This document shows positions 21,474-29,823 of a DNA stretch of 45,399 bases, in pieces. A program made the position numbers and the translations under genes. The DNA lies in assembly GCA_903889525.1 (NCBI GenBank), contig CAISXT010000128.1, forward strand, positions 1 through 45,399. The letters are read 5' to 3'. The notes beneath the pieces were generated by a model. It did no database searches. It was given only the letters and a program-made list of their open reading frames with translations, and was not told the origin of the DNA. Every line of letters starts with the position of its first letter. Position 1 is the first letter of the stretch. Origin of the DNA: an uncultured Opitutia bacterium. GTDB lineage: Bacteria > Verrucomicrobiota > Verrucomicrobiia > Opitutales > UBA953.

Positions 21474-23405
21474 TTGCTTTCCGAACTTCTCCATCACCTA
21501 GGCCCAGGTTGGCTCGCACGTCGGATACTGTGGTCTGCTGAGCGCAGGCTCGGACTTTTGGCGTATCGAATGCCTTTGCGGCCGTGGACGGATTTTGGAT
21601 TAGCCGCGACGGCCACGGGCGAGTGGCGTAATTGCGCACCCAAAATCCCGTTAGCACGCCTAAATCGTGCGGACCTTGCGGCACACCTCGATGCATGGTC
21701 GGTGGAATGCGGCCATTCCCCCAGCGCCGAATCCGAGGCCTTGAGTCGAGGCTTTGGCCGCACCTTTTCGCATGACTTGGTCGAAATTGGTTGTCCGCCG
21801 CGCTGGACGCAGAATGTGATTTCGGGGGACTCCGCCGACCCGGCCCGACATTGGTCGTATTGCCGTGACGACGGAGCTGACGACATCAAGGGGGTGTGGG
21901 AACTCTCCCGCTTCTCTTGGGTTTTCCCGCTCGTGCGCGCGTGGGTCCTGGATGGCGACGATCGCCATGTCGAACGATTCTGGACTACGGTGGAAGACTG
22001 GAAGAAGCACAACCCGCCCAATCGCGGCCCTAATTGGATGTGCGGCCAAGAGGCATCGTTGCGGCTGATGGCGCTTACTTTCGGCCTCCAAGCGTTTCGC
22101 TATCATCCAGCTACGACGGACGCGCGGATTCTTCTCGTGGCACGTATCGCCCACGCCACGGCGGAGCGGATTCAGGGGCACATGCCGTACGCCTTATCAC
22201 AGAAAAATAACCATGGTATCTCCGAGGCGATTGGCCTGATGACCGCGGGGGTTTTCTGGCCCACCTTGCCGGAGGCTTCCACGTGGCGGCGGCAGGGCCT
22301 GCAGGCCTTGCAGGCGCAGGTGGCCGAGCTCGTTGCAGACGATGGCGGCTTTAGCCAGCATTCCACCAACTATCACCGACTCTTTTTGCAGCTGCTTGTG
22401 TGGGCAGAAATAGTCTGCCGGGCTGCTGGCAGCACACTGCCGCCCGCCATTCGCCAGCAGGCGGTCGCCGCCACGGATTTCCTGGCCGACTTACTAGAAG
22501 ACGATGGCACGGTGCCGCGTTATGGCGCCGATGATGGGGCAAATCTTTTCCCGTTAAGCGGGATGGGCTATCAGGACTTCCGTCCCGCCGTCGGTGCGGC
22601 CTTGGTCTTATTCAAAGGAGAGCGTTTACCCGCCGGACCATGGGATGAGACAGCTTTGTTGCTGCTTGGCCCTTTGGCCGCAAGCAGCGCCCCGAGCGTG
22701 CGAACCGTCCCGAATCATTCCAACTCGGGAGTCAGCGTCCTTCGGCACCACCGCGGCGCGGCTTTTTTTCGAGCTCCGGCCGAGTTTAAGCACCGCCCCG
22801 CTCAAGCGGATCAACTGCACGTGTCTTTCCGTTGGGACGGCGAGTGGATTGCGGAAGACCCCGGCACCTATTCGTATAACTCTCCGGACGGCCTAGGAGC
22901 CCTGGCTTCCGCCGTTCATCATAATGTGGTGACCGTGAATAAATTGGAGCCGATGCGGCGAGCGGGGCGTTTCCTTTGGTTGCCGTGGACGACCTGCGTT
23001 CCCCTACCAGAGGCGAGTGGACTCCGCGCTTCCCATTGCGGATACGCGGGCTACCGAACAGATCGTCGCGTGCTGGTTCGCCCCGGCGGCTTCGTCGTTA
23101 TCGATCGCGTGAGTGGCCTGCTCGCTCAGTCCGGTCGATTCCACCTTCGCTGGCACGGTCGCGGGCGGACTGGTCTAGAGCAGCTGGCGATCGTTTGCTC
23201 CGAGACCTCGGAGCAGAAGTATTTCACTGGCGATAGCTCAGCTGGCCGGGCCTGGCACTCCACGCACTACGGAGCCAAGGCACCTGCGTGGTGTCGCGAA
23301 ATCTCGGCCGCGGGCGCGAACGTCATTTTCGTGACCTCTCTGGGTTGCGCCGTTCGTCTCGAAAACGAGAGCGTCTTTATTGATGGCGAGGAAGTCGCCC
23401 TTTAG
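21474..23405 (+). CDS. Heparinase II/III family protein
   Basis: The 643-residue protein has the helical N-terminal toroid of heparinase II/III-type lyases (WELSRFSWVFPL, NWMCGQEASLRLMALTF, KNNHGISEAIGLMTAGVFWP). A C-terminal beta-sandwich domain follows (HADQLHVSF-like AQADQLHVSFRWDGEWIAEDPGTYSYN, then HHNVVTVNKLEPM). The family cleaves uronic-acid polysaccharides by beta-elimination. Homologues inside biosynthetic loci are thought to trim or edit the product. No signal peptide is evident at the chosen TTG start (21474), though the start is uncertain. It lies between wecC and wecB, as often seen. Confidence 0.85.
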   Translation: MLSELLHHLGPGWLARRILWSAERRLGLLAYRMPLRPWTDFGLAATATGEWRNCAPKIPLARLNRADLAAHLDAWSVECGHSPSAESEALSRGFGRTFSHDLVEIGCPPRWTQNVISGDSADPARHWSYCRDDGADDIKGVWELSRFSWVFPLVRAWVLDGDDRHVERFWTTVEDWKKHNPPNRGPNWMCGQEASLRLMALTFGLQAFRYHPATTDARILLVARIAHATAERIQGHMPYALSQKNNHGISEAIGLMTAGVFWPTLPEASTWRRQGLQALQAQVAELVADDGGFSQHSTNYHRLFLQLLVWAEIVCRAAGSTLPPAIRQQAVAATDFLADLLEDDGTVPRYGADDGANLFPLSGMGYQDFRPAVGAALVLFKGERLPAGPWDETALLLLGPLAASSAPSVRTVPNHSNSGVSVLRHHRGAAFFRAPAEFKHRPAQADQLHVSFRWDGEWIAEDPGTYSYNSPDGLGALASAVHHNVVTVNKLEPMRRAGRFLWLPWTTCVPLPEASGLRASHCGYAGYRTDRRVLVRPGGFVVIDRVSGLLAQSGRFHLRWHGRGRTGLEQLAIVCSETSEQKYFTGDSSAGRAWHSTHYGAKAPAWCREISAAGANVIFVTSLGCAVRLENESVFIDGEEVAL

Positions 23406-23421
23406 CCCACCTATTTTTTGC

Positions 23422-24576
23422 ATGTCCACTGTCGCCCTCATTGTCGGTACGCGCCCCGAGTGTATCAAACTCGCGCCGCTGCATGCCGCCCTGCTTCGCT
23501 CGCCACGGCTTCGACCTTTGCTGGTCTCCACTGGTCAGCACCGCGAGATGCTGGCTCAGTCGTTCGCTTCGTTCGGCTTGAAGCCTGATGGTGATCTCCA
23601 GCTCATGCAACCCGGCCAGTCTCTGCCGGAACTGACCGCCCGCGTCATCACATCGGTAGGGGCGTGGCTTGCTGAAGTTCGCCCCGCCGCGGTCATCGTG
23701 CAGGGCGACACCACCACCGTACTAGGTGCGGCGCTCGCCGCATTCTACGCCGGCATCCCGGTTGGCCACGTTGAGGCCGGTCTTCGCACTGGTGATCTCC
23801 GGTCGCCCTTCCCGGAGGAAATGAATCGGCGCCTGACTTCGCCGCTCGCCCGGTGGAATTTCTGCCCGACAGAACAATCGCGCGCTAATCTATTACGTGA
23901 AGGGATGGCTCCCTCGTCCTGCTATGTCACGGGCAACACCGTCATCGATGCCTTGCTGACGACCAAGGCCCGTTTGGCCGCAGCTCAACCTGATATTATC
24001 AGCCTGTCGGCACGCCTGGGCATCACGGCCACCTTTGCCACTGCGTATCTCGCCCGCCCGACGGCACGCTGGATTCTGGTTACGGGCCATCGTCGGGAGT
24101 CATTTGGCCCCGGGTTTGAAGGCATCTGCCAAGGCCTGCGCCAGATTGTGGATGAACACCCCGAGGTGGGCATGATCTACCCCGTGCATCTCAACCCGCA
24201 GGTGCAAGAGCCAGTGAGGCGCTTGCTTGGTGGCCATCCGCGCATCGCGCTGGCCTCTCCCGCCGCCTACGAAGATTTCGTCTGGCTGATGGATCGAGCC
24301 AGCTTCGTGCTCACCGATTCGGGCGGCATTCAAGAGGAAGCCCCCGCTTTAGGTAAGCCGGTCTTAGTCATGCGCGAAAATACCGAGCGACCGGAGGGTA
24401 TCGCCGCCGGGACCTGCGAGCTGGTGGGGACCGATCCGCGGAGAATCGCCACCGCCGCCGCCCGCCTGTTGGTTGATCAGGCGGAATACCTCCGACGCTC
24501 TCAACTGCGTAACCCCTACGGGGACGGTACGGCGTCGCAGCAGATTCGCGAGGTGCTGGAGCGCGAGCTTCGCTGA
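23422..24576 (+). CDS. wecB: UDP-N-acetylglucosamine 2-epimerase (non-hydrolysing)
   Basis: The 384-residue GT-B fold enzyme interconverts UDP-GlcNAc and UDP-ManNAc. Its motifs are VGTRPECIKLAPL, VSTGQHREML, VQGDTTTVLGAALAAFY, GHVEAGLRTGDLRSPFPEEMNRRL, TGNTVIDAL, VTGHRRESFG, YPVHLNPQV and LTDSGGIQEEAPALGKPVLVMRENTERPEG. The ATG at 23422 is chosen because the motif starts directly after it. The pyrimidine-rich leader (CTATTTTTTGC) has no ribosome site. Confidence 0.95.
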   Translation: MSTVALIVGTRPECIKLAPLHAALLRSPRLRPLLVSTGQHREMLAQSFASFGLKPDGDLQLMQPGQSLPELTARVITSVGAWLAEVRPAAVIVQGDTTTVLGAALAAFYAGIPVGHVEAGLRTGDLRSPFPEEMNRRLTSPLARWNFCPTEQSRANLLREGMAPSSCYVTGNTVIDALLTTKARLAAAQPDIISLSARLGITATFATAYLARPTARWILVTGHRRESFGPGFEGICQGLRQIVDEHPEVGMIYPVHLNPQVQEPVRRLLGGHPRIALASPAAYEDFVWLMDRASFVLTDSGGIQEEAPALGKPVLVMRENTERPEGIAAGTCELVGTDPRRIATAAARLLVDQAEYLRRSQLRNPYGDGTASQQIREVLERELR

Positions 24577-24582
24577 TTGCTC

Positions 24583-25800
24583 ATGCGCGTCCTCTATTTC
24601 CATCAACACTTCGCGACTCCGCAGGGCTCGACGGGCACACGTTCCTATGAATTTGCCCGGGCGCTGGTCGCCCGCGGTCACCAGGTGACCGTGGTTTGCG
24701 GGGCGCATGCCCAGAGCGGACTAAATCTTCCGTCCGTGGAAGCACGTGGATGGCGTCGCGGCCAAGTCGACGGCATCGATGTTATTTCACTGCCCGTAGC
24801 CTACGCCAATCACGATTCGTTAGTGCGGCGGGGCCTCGCATTCATCCGCTTTGCGTTCCACTCCGTCGCCATTGCTCTGGAGCTCGACTACGATCTCGTC
24901 TTCGCGACCTCGACCCCAATCACTGCGGTGATTCCGGGTCTCGCTGCCAAGTATGGGCGCGGCAAGCCTTTCGTCTTTGAGGTACGCGACCTCTGGCCGG
25001 AACTCCCTCGCGCTCTCGGGCTTCGTAATCCCTTCATCTTGGGGGGCATGTCTTTTCTGGAGCTAGCGGGCTATGCGTCCGCGGATGCCTGCGTGGGGTT
25101 GTCTCCGGGGATTGTCGCTGGCATCCGTGCACGTGCGCCGGACCATAAGCCGGTGACGATGATTCCTAATGGCTGCGACCTGGATCTTTTTCATCCAGCC
25201 AACCGGGCGAGACTGGATCTCCCAGGCCTCGCTCCGGGTGATTTCGTCGCTGGGTTTACGGGTGCCCACGGCCCGGCCAACGGCTTAGACGCGCTCCTGG
25301 CCGTCGCCGCCGAACTTCGGCGCCGCGACGACCGTCGGGTGAAGCTCGTCTTCATCGGTGAAGGGAAGGAAAAGGAAAGACTCGCCGCCGCCGCCCGTGA
25401 GCAAGGGCTCACGCAATGCCTCTTCTTCCCCTCCGTGCCTAAAGAGCAATTAGGGCGCCTCACCGCTTCGCTCGATTGCGGCTTGATGGTGCTACGCAAC
25501 CTCCCCGCTTTTTATCAAGGTACCTCCCCGAATAAGTTCTTTGATTACGTCGCAGCAGGTATTCCGGTCGTTAATAATTACCCTGGCTGGCTAGCCGAAC
25601 TCATTACTACCGCTGAAGCCGGCCTTGTGGTTCCGCCGGATAACCCCGCCGCCTTCGCCGACGCCCTGCAGCGTCTCGCCGCCGACCCCGAGCTTCGCCA
25701 GCGATTGGGCGCCAATGCCCGACGTCTCGCCGAAGCCCATTTTGCCCGCGGCCCACTGGCCGCAAAATTCGTCGGCGTCCTTGAGGCCGCCACCCTTTGA
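24583..25800 (+). CDS. Glycosyltransferase family 4, WbuB-like
   Basis: The 405-residue GT-B enzyme resembles WbuB/WcaI-type glycosyltransferases. Its N terminus is FHQHFATPQGSTGTRSYEFARALVARGHQVTVV. The middle has VFATSTPITAVIPGL, FVFEVRDLWPE and the acceptor-side MIPNGCDLDLF. The donor-binding region has VFIGEGKEKERL, FYQGTSPNKFFDYVAAGIPVVNN and the glycine-rich end. WbuB homologues transfer N-acetyl-6-deoxy sugars in O-antigens, and the sugar used here is unknown. ATG 24583 is preferred to TTG 24577. The gene follows wecB by six bases. Confidence 0.88.
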   Translation: MRVLYFHQHFATPQGSTGTRSYEFARALVARGHQVTVVCGAHAQSGLNLPSVEARGWRRGQVDGIDVISLPVAYANHDSLVRRGLAFIRFAFHSVAIALELDYDLVFATSTPITAVIPGLAAKYGRGKPFVFEVRDLWPELPRALGLRNPFILGGMSFLELAGYASADACVGLSPGIVAGIRARAPDHKPVTMIPNGCDLDLFHPANRARLDLPGLAPGDFVAGFTGAHGPANGLDALLAVAAELRRRDDRRVKLVFIGEGKEKERLAAAAREQGLTQCLFFPSVPKEQLGRLTASLDCGLMVLRNLPAFYQGTSPNKFFDYVAAGIPVVNNYPGWLAELITTAEAGLVVPPDNPAAFADALQRLAADPELRQRLGANARRLAEAHFARGPLAAKFVGVLEAATL

Positions 25801-25813
25801 ATCTTTTCACGTC

Positions 25814-26782
25814 ATGAATCTGCTCATCACCTCGGCCGGACGTCGCAATCAACTCCTTGATTGCTTCCGTCGATCCGCCACCCAGCTCGGCATTCCGCTC
25901 CGGATTCTGACGACCGATATCCGTCCCGGGCTCAGTTCGGCGAGCCTCGCCGCTGACGCCTCCTTCGCCGTCCCGCCTTCAACCTCGCCGGGTTATATCC
26001 CGGCGCTCTTGGAGATCTGCGCACGCGAGAAGGTGTCCCTCCTGATTCCCACGATTGACCATGACTTGGCGCCGCTCAGTGAATCCAAGGACAAGTTCGC
26101 GGCGATTGGTACCACGGTAATCATCTCCTCGTATGTGGCCGTGCACGTCGCGCGCGACAAGTTTGCCACCATTCGGGCGCTCGGCGATGTCGGGATTCCG
26201 GTGCCGAAAAGTTTGGTGCTGAAGGATTATCTGGCCGAGCCCTCGAAGCTATCGGGTGATCTTATCGCCAAGCCGCGTGCGGGAAGCTCCTCCGTAGGGA
26301 TTATTTTCCCCCGAGCGCCGGGCGACTTAGCGGGCTTGCCTCCCGATGATTACGTGGTGCAGGAAAAATGGGAGGGTCAGGAATTTACCGTCAACGTCTT
26401 TATCGACCGGGCGGGGAAACTTATTAGCGCCATTCCGCACTTACGCATGCAGGTGCGCAGCGGCGAGGTCTCTCAGGGCTTGACGGTCCGCAATACCGCC
26501 CTGAGTTGGGTGGCGGAGCGACTTACCTTGGCTTTGCCCGGCTTGCGCGGCCCCGCTTGCTTCCAGGCCATCGTGCGCCCGGACGGCAGCCTTTGCGTCT
26601 TCGAGGTCAATGCGCGCTTCGGCGGCGGCTATCCGTTAGCCGATGAGGCCGGCGCGCGTTTCGTCACCTGGCTGCTGGAGGAACAGGCCGGCCTGCCATC
26701 CTCCGCTACTTCGGCTTGGGAAGAAGGTGTGCTCATGCTGCGTCATGATGCCGCAAGCTTTGTCCGCACCCTGCACAGTTAA
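25814..26782 (+). CDS. ATP-grasp protein (CarB/PylC-like)
   Basis: The 322-residue protein has an N-terminal Rossmann-like half (LLITSAGRRNQLLDCF, then LTTDIRPGLSSASLAAD). An ATP-grasp fold follows, with ARDKFATIRALGDVGIPVP, the lysine-bearing LIAKPRAGSSSVGI, DDYVVQEKWEGQEFTVNVFID and the metal-binding CFEVNARFGGGYPLADEAG. ATP-grasp enzymes join a carboxylate to an amine, thiol or similar group through an acyl phosphate. In polysaccharide loci they are often paired with a HAD phosphatase, as here. The substrate is unknown. The start at ATG 25814 is set by the onset of homology. Confidence 0.85.
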   Translation: MNLLITSAGRRNQLLDCFRRSATQLGIPLRILTTDIRPGLSSASLAADASFAVPPSTSPGYIPALLEICAREKVSLLIPTIDHDLAPLSESKDKFAAIGTTVIISSYVAVHVARDKFATIRALGDVGIPVPKSLVLKDYLAEPSKLSGDLIAKPRAGSSSVGIIFPRAPGDLAGLPPDDYVVQEKWEGQEFTVNVFIDRAGKLISAIPHLRMQVRSGEVSQGLTVRNTALSWVAERLTLALPGLRGPACFQAIVRPDGSLCVFEVNARFGGGYPLADEAGARFVTWLLEEQAGLPSSATSAWEEGVLMLRHDAASFVRTLHS

Positions 26783-26786
26783 GCTG

Positions 26787-27446
26787 ATGATTGTGGTTTT
26801 TGACCTAGACGACACGCTCTATCCAGAGTCGGCCTATGCTCTGTCGGCGCTTGCCGCGGCGGGCCGCTTCGCTCAAGCGGAGTTTGGCTGGGATGCGTTT
26901 GCGGCTAAGTTGACCGAGCTTTTCGCCAGGGGCGGGCGGCGTGAACTCTTTCAAGTGGCGGCACGGGATTTAGGTCTCAACCCGCCTACGGAACAACAGT
27001 TAGCAGCCCTTCTGTCCGCTTATCGTGAACATCGCCCCACCAGCCTTCCCTGGTATCCAGATGCCCTCGAAGTGGTCCGCACCTTGCACGCACAGCGACC
27101 ACTCGCCCTCATCAGCGACGGGTATCTACCCGCGCAGCAATATAAGGCCGAGGCGCTCGGTTTAGCTCAATGGATACCGAACCCAATCTTTACTGAAGCG
27201 TTGGGCCGAGAGCACTGGAAGCCGTCGCCGCGTGCCTTTGAGCTCCTGATGTCGCGCCACCCAGGCCAAGACTTTGTGTATGTCGCAGATAATCCCGGGA
27301 AGGATTTCATCGCCCCCCGCTCGCTCGGCTGGAAAACGATTCGTGTCCGCCGCCTCGAGGGAATTTACGCGCAAGCAACCGATGCGCCCCGCGGCTCGCC
27401 AGATCAGGTGATCAGCAGCCTGCAGGGACTACCCGCCATTCTTTGA
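26787..27446 (+). CDS. HAD family hydrolase
   Basis: The 219-residue haloacid-dehalogenase-type phosphatase has motif I VFDLDDTLYPE (nucleophile and acid Asp), motif II ALISDGY, a lysine in EHWKPSPRAFE (motif III) and motif IV FVYVADNPGKDFIAPRSLGW. A helical cap lies at about residues 15-85. It probably removes phosphate from a small metabolite made by or used with the ATP-grasp enzyme four bases upstream. The ATG at 26787 lies right at motif I; the longer frame overlaps the previous gene. Confidence 0.88.
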   Translation: MIVVFDLDDTLYPESAYALSALAAAGRFAQAEFGWDAFAAKLTELFARGGRRELFQVAARDLGLNPPTEQQLAALLSAYREHRPTSLPWYPDALEVVRTLHAQRPLALISDGYLPAQQYKAEALGLAQWIPNPIFTEALGREHWKPSPRAFELLMSRHPGQDFVYVADNPGKDFIAPRSLGWKTIRVRRLEGIYAQATDAPRGSPDQVISSLQGLPAIL

Positions 27447-27451
27447 CTCCC

Positions 27452-27763
27452 ATGCTCACCCGCCCTCAGGCCCTCGCCCTCGTCCTTCGCCGATTGGCCT
27501 TGCTCGGTCGTGAACTCGGGAAGCCGCAGTTGGAACAAGCGAACGAAGAGACGCGTCTCTTCGGCGAAGCCGCCGCCCTTGATAGCATCGGACTGGTTAC
27601 GCTTATGGCCGACCTCGAGGAGGACGTGCGCGCCGCTTGCGGGGTTTCGGTCCACCTCGCGGACGAAAAAGCGATGAGCCGACTCACGTCACCCTTCCGT
27701 CGCGTCGGCCTGCTGGCCGATCACCTCATCGACGTCGTCGAAAAATCCACCCCGCCGGCTTAA
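27452..27763 (+). CDS. Acyl carrier protein (ACP-1)
   Basis: The 103-residue protein has a phosphopantetheine-attachment region FGEAAALDSIGLVTLMADLEE, where the Ser of DSIG (about residue 46) would carry the prosthetic group. Helices before and after fit the ACP four-helix bundle. The domain is followed by a helix with LADHLIDVV. It starts six bases after the HAD gene and precedes an SDR and an AMP-ligase homologue. A stand-alone ACP outside the fab operon and among sugar genes points to a dedicated acyl group for the polysaccharide. Confidence 0.83.
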   Translation: MLTRPQALALVLRRLALLGRELGKPQLEQANEETRLFGEAAALDSIGLVTLMADLEEDVRAACGVSVHLADEKAMSRLTSPFRRVGLLADHLIDVVEKSTPPA

Positions 27764-27787
27764 GGCTTCGCCCTGCCTCCCATTCAC

Positions 27788-28468
27788 ATGTCCACCGCCG
27801 TCATCACTGGAACTTCCCGAGGCTTGGGCCGCGCCTTGGCCGAACGTCTATTGGCGGAGGGCTGGAGCGTTCACGGATTTTCGCGTAGCTCGGGTGAAAT
27901 CACCCATCCGCGGTTTACTGCCCATGCCGTCGATATCAGCGACGAAGGCGCGGTGCGGGCCGCCGTCGATCAAATCAGCGACCCCATTGATCTGTTGGTC
28001 AACAACGCGGGGGCTGCTTCATTGAACGCCTTGCTGCTGACACCCGGGTCGATCGCTGCGTCGCTGATGCGGGTCAATTACCTCGGGGCCTTCCATTGCC
28101 TTCAATCCATAGGCAAGGTAATGGTCCGTCAGCGCCGTGGGCTGGTGATTAATATCACCACCGTGGCGGTGCCGCTATCGCTCGAAGGCGAGGCCGCCTA
28201 TGTCGCCAGCAAGGCAGCGCTGGATGCGTTGACGAAGGTGGCGGCCGCGGAGCTCGCCCCCCAAGGGGTGCGCGTTATCGGCCTAGGGTTTGGCCCGCTA
28301 TCCACCGATCTCACTCGAGCCGTGCCCGGGTTTAAGTTGGCCGAGCTCGACGCCCGTCTCGGACGTCCGCAGGGGACGAGCCTGGCTCAGGCCGTTGACT
28401 TCATCATTCAACATCTGCCCGCCGCCTCATCGGCGTCCGGCACCATCGCTTACCTCGCCCGCCTCTAA
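27788..28468 (+). CDS. SDR family oxidoreductase
   Basis: The 226-residue classical SDR has TGTSRGLGRALAERL (cofactor loop), the DI segment with AVDISD, NNAGAAS and the active-site YVASK. The catalytic Ser, 13 residues before Tyr, is Thr (NITTVAVP). It resembles FabG-type 3-ketoacyl-ACP reductases in size and layout, which fits its position between ACP-1 and an AMP-ligase. Substrate is not shown by the sequence, and a sugar substrate is the alternative. Confidence 0.85.
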   Translation: MSTAVITGTSRGLGRALAERLLAEGWSVHGFSRSSGEITHPRFTAHAVDISDEGAVRAAVDQISDPIDLLVNNAGAASLNALLLTPGSIAASLMRVNYLGAFHCLQSIGKVMVRQRRGLVINITTVAVPLSLEGEAAYVASKAALDALTKVAAAELAPQGVRVIGLGFGPLSTDLTRAVPGFKLAELDARLGRPQGTSLAQAVDFIIQHLPAASSASGTIAYLARL

Positions 28469-28470
28469 GC

Positions 28471-29823
28471 ATGCCACCTTGGCTCGACAGTCGACTGCTT
28501 GGTCACGCGGATAAGCCCGCGATCGCTGGCCCTTGGGGCGTGACGACTTATGCCGATTTGCGGGTCTTGATGAATAAGGCGACAGCCTCCTTGCGCCAAC
28601 TCGCCCTCGATCGCCCCACGGCTTTCGCGATTGTTGGTGAGCATGGACCCGCTTCGGCGGCCTGGTTGCTAGCGCTCTGTGACGCTGGTCATTTCGTCGC
28701 GCCCTTGGCTGGCAGCTCCGCCGAGCATCCGCCTAAGTTAGCCCAGATTCACGCCCAGTGGATCGTGAGTACCCGCGGCCACGAATGGTCGTTATTACCG
28801 CGCGTCGACGAGCCCTCCAATCACCCACTCTTCGAACGCTTACGTGCGCAGCGCCATTCCGGACTCGTGTTATTCTCCAGTGGCACCAGCGGACGCCCCA
28901 AGGCCATGGTCCATGATTTCGTCGGCTTACTGGCAGCCTATGCATCGAGGCACGAAAACCGATTGCCGGTCTTGGCGCTACTCGGCTTCGATCACATCGG
29001 CGGGCTGCATACCTTATTCGGCTGTCTGGCCGCGGGCTCGCTGCTCGTCGTCCCGTCCGATCGTTCACCGGCGGCCGTTGCCACCGCGATGGCGCAGTAT
29101 CGGGTTGCGGTCCTGCCAGCCTCGCCGACGTTCCTCAATCTCTTGGTGGCTTCGGGCGAATATCAGCGCCACGATTTATCTGCCCTCCGGCTGATTTCCT
29201 ATGGCACCGAGCCCATGACGGAAAATTTACTCGCCCGGGCCCGCGAGGCCTTCCCGGGGGTTCGTTTTCTGCAAACTTTCGGTACGAGCGAGACGGGCAT
29301 CGTGCGGACGGAGAGTCCGGATCCAGCCTCGACGTTTGTCCGCCTAGAGGATTCCGCGATGGAATGGAAGGTTGTCGCCGATGAGCTTTGGTTGCGTAGC
29401 CCCACCCAGATTGTGGGATACCTTGGGGGCGACAGCGCGCGGTTTACGGATGACGGCTGGTTCCGGACGGGAGACAAGGTCGAGTCCGGCCCGAATGGAA
29501 CGCTGCGCGTGGTCGGCCGATTCGGCGAGATGATCAATGTGGGCGGCGAGAAACTTATGCCTGCCGAAGTGGAAGCCATCGTGCTGGAGGTTTCCGGGGT
29601 GGTGGATTGCCGCGTGCGCGGTGAGCCGCACGCCCTGACCGGTCAAACGGTCGCGGTTGATATCGTGGCGGCGGCCGGGATGGAGCTAGAGGCCCTGCGG
29701 GCGTCCATTCGGATTAAATGCCGGGAGCAGCTGGCCGCTTATAAAGTGCCGACGCGGGTTACTTTCGTCACGTCGGTGAGCGGTGATCGGCTCAAGAAAC
29801 TGCGAGACCTCCCGCGCCCATGA
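28471..29823 (+). CDS. AMP-binding (acyl-CoA/ACP ligase-like) protein
   Basis: The 450-residue ANL-superfamily protein has the P-loop motif LVLFSSGTSGRPKAMVHDF. The AMP-binding segments are FLQTFGTSETG, then GWFRTGDKVE and GRFGEMINVGGEKLMPAEVEAI. Its C-terminal subdomain ends AYKVPTRVTFVTSVSGDRLKKLRDL. At the place where ANL enzymes carry the A10 lysine (GK in PxTxxGK), the sequence has GD; the nearest lysines are three and four residues later. It may still load a fatty acyl or hydroxy-acyl group on ACP-1. It lies three bases after the SDR gene and overlaps the next gene by four. Confidence 0.85.
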   Translation: MPPWLDSRLLGHADKPAIAGPWGVTTYADLRVLMNKATASLRQLALDRPTAFAIVGEHGPASAAWLLALCDAGHFVAPLAGSSAEHPPKLAQIHAQWIVSTRGHEWSLLPRVDEPSNHPLFERLRAQRHSGLVLFSSGTSGRPKAMVHDFVGLLAAYASRHENRLPVLALLGFDHIGGLHTLFGCLAAGSLLVVPSDRSPAAVATAMAQYRVAVLPASPTFLNLLVASGEYQRHDLSALRLISYGTEPMTENLLARAREAFPGVRFLQTFGTSETGIVRTESPDPASTFVRLEDSAMEWKVVADELWLRSPTQIVGYLGGDSARFTDDGWFRTGDKVESGPNGTLRVVGRFGEMINVGGEKLMPAEVEAIVLEVSGVVDCRVRGEPHALTGQTVAVDIVAAAGMELEALRASIRIKCREQLAAYKVPTRVTFVTSVSGDRLKKLRDLPRP

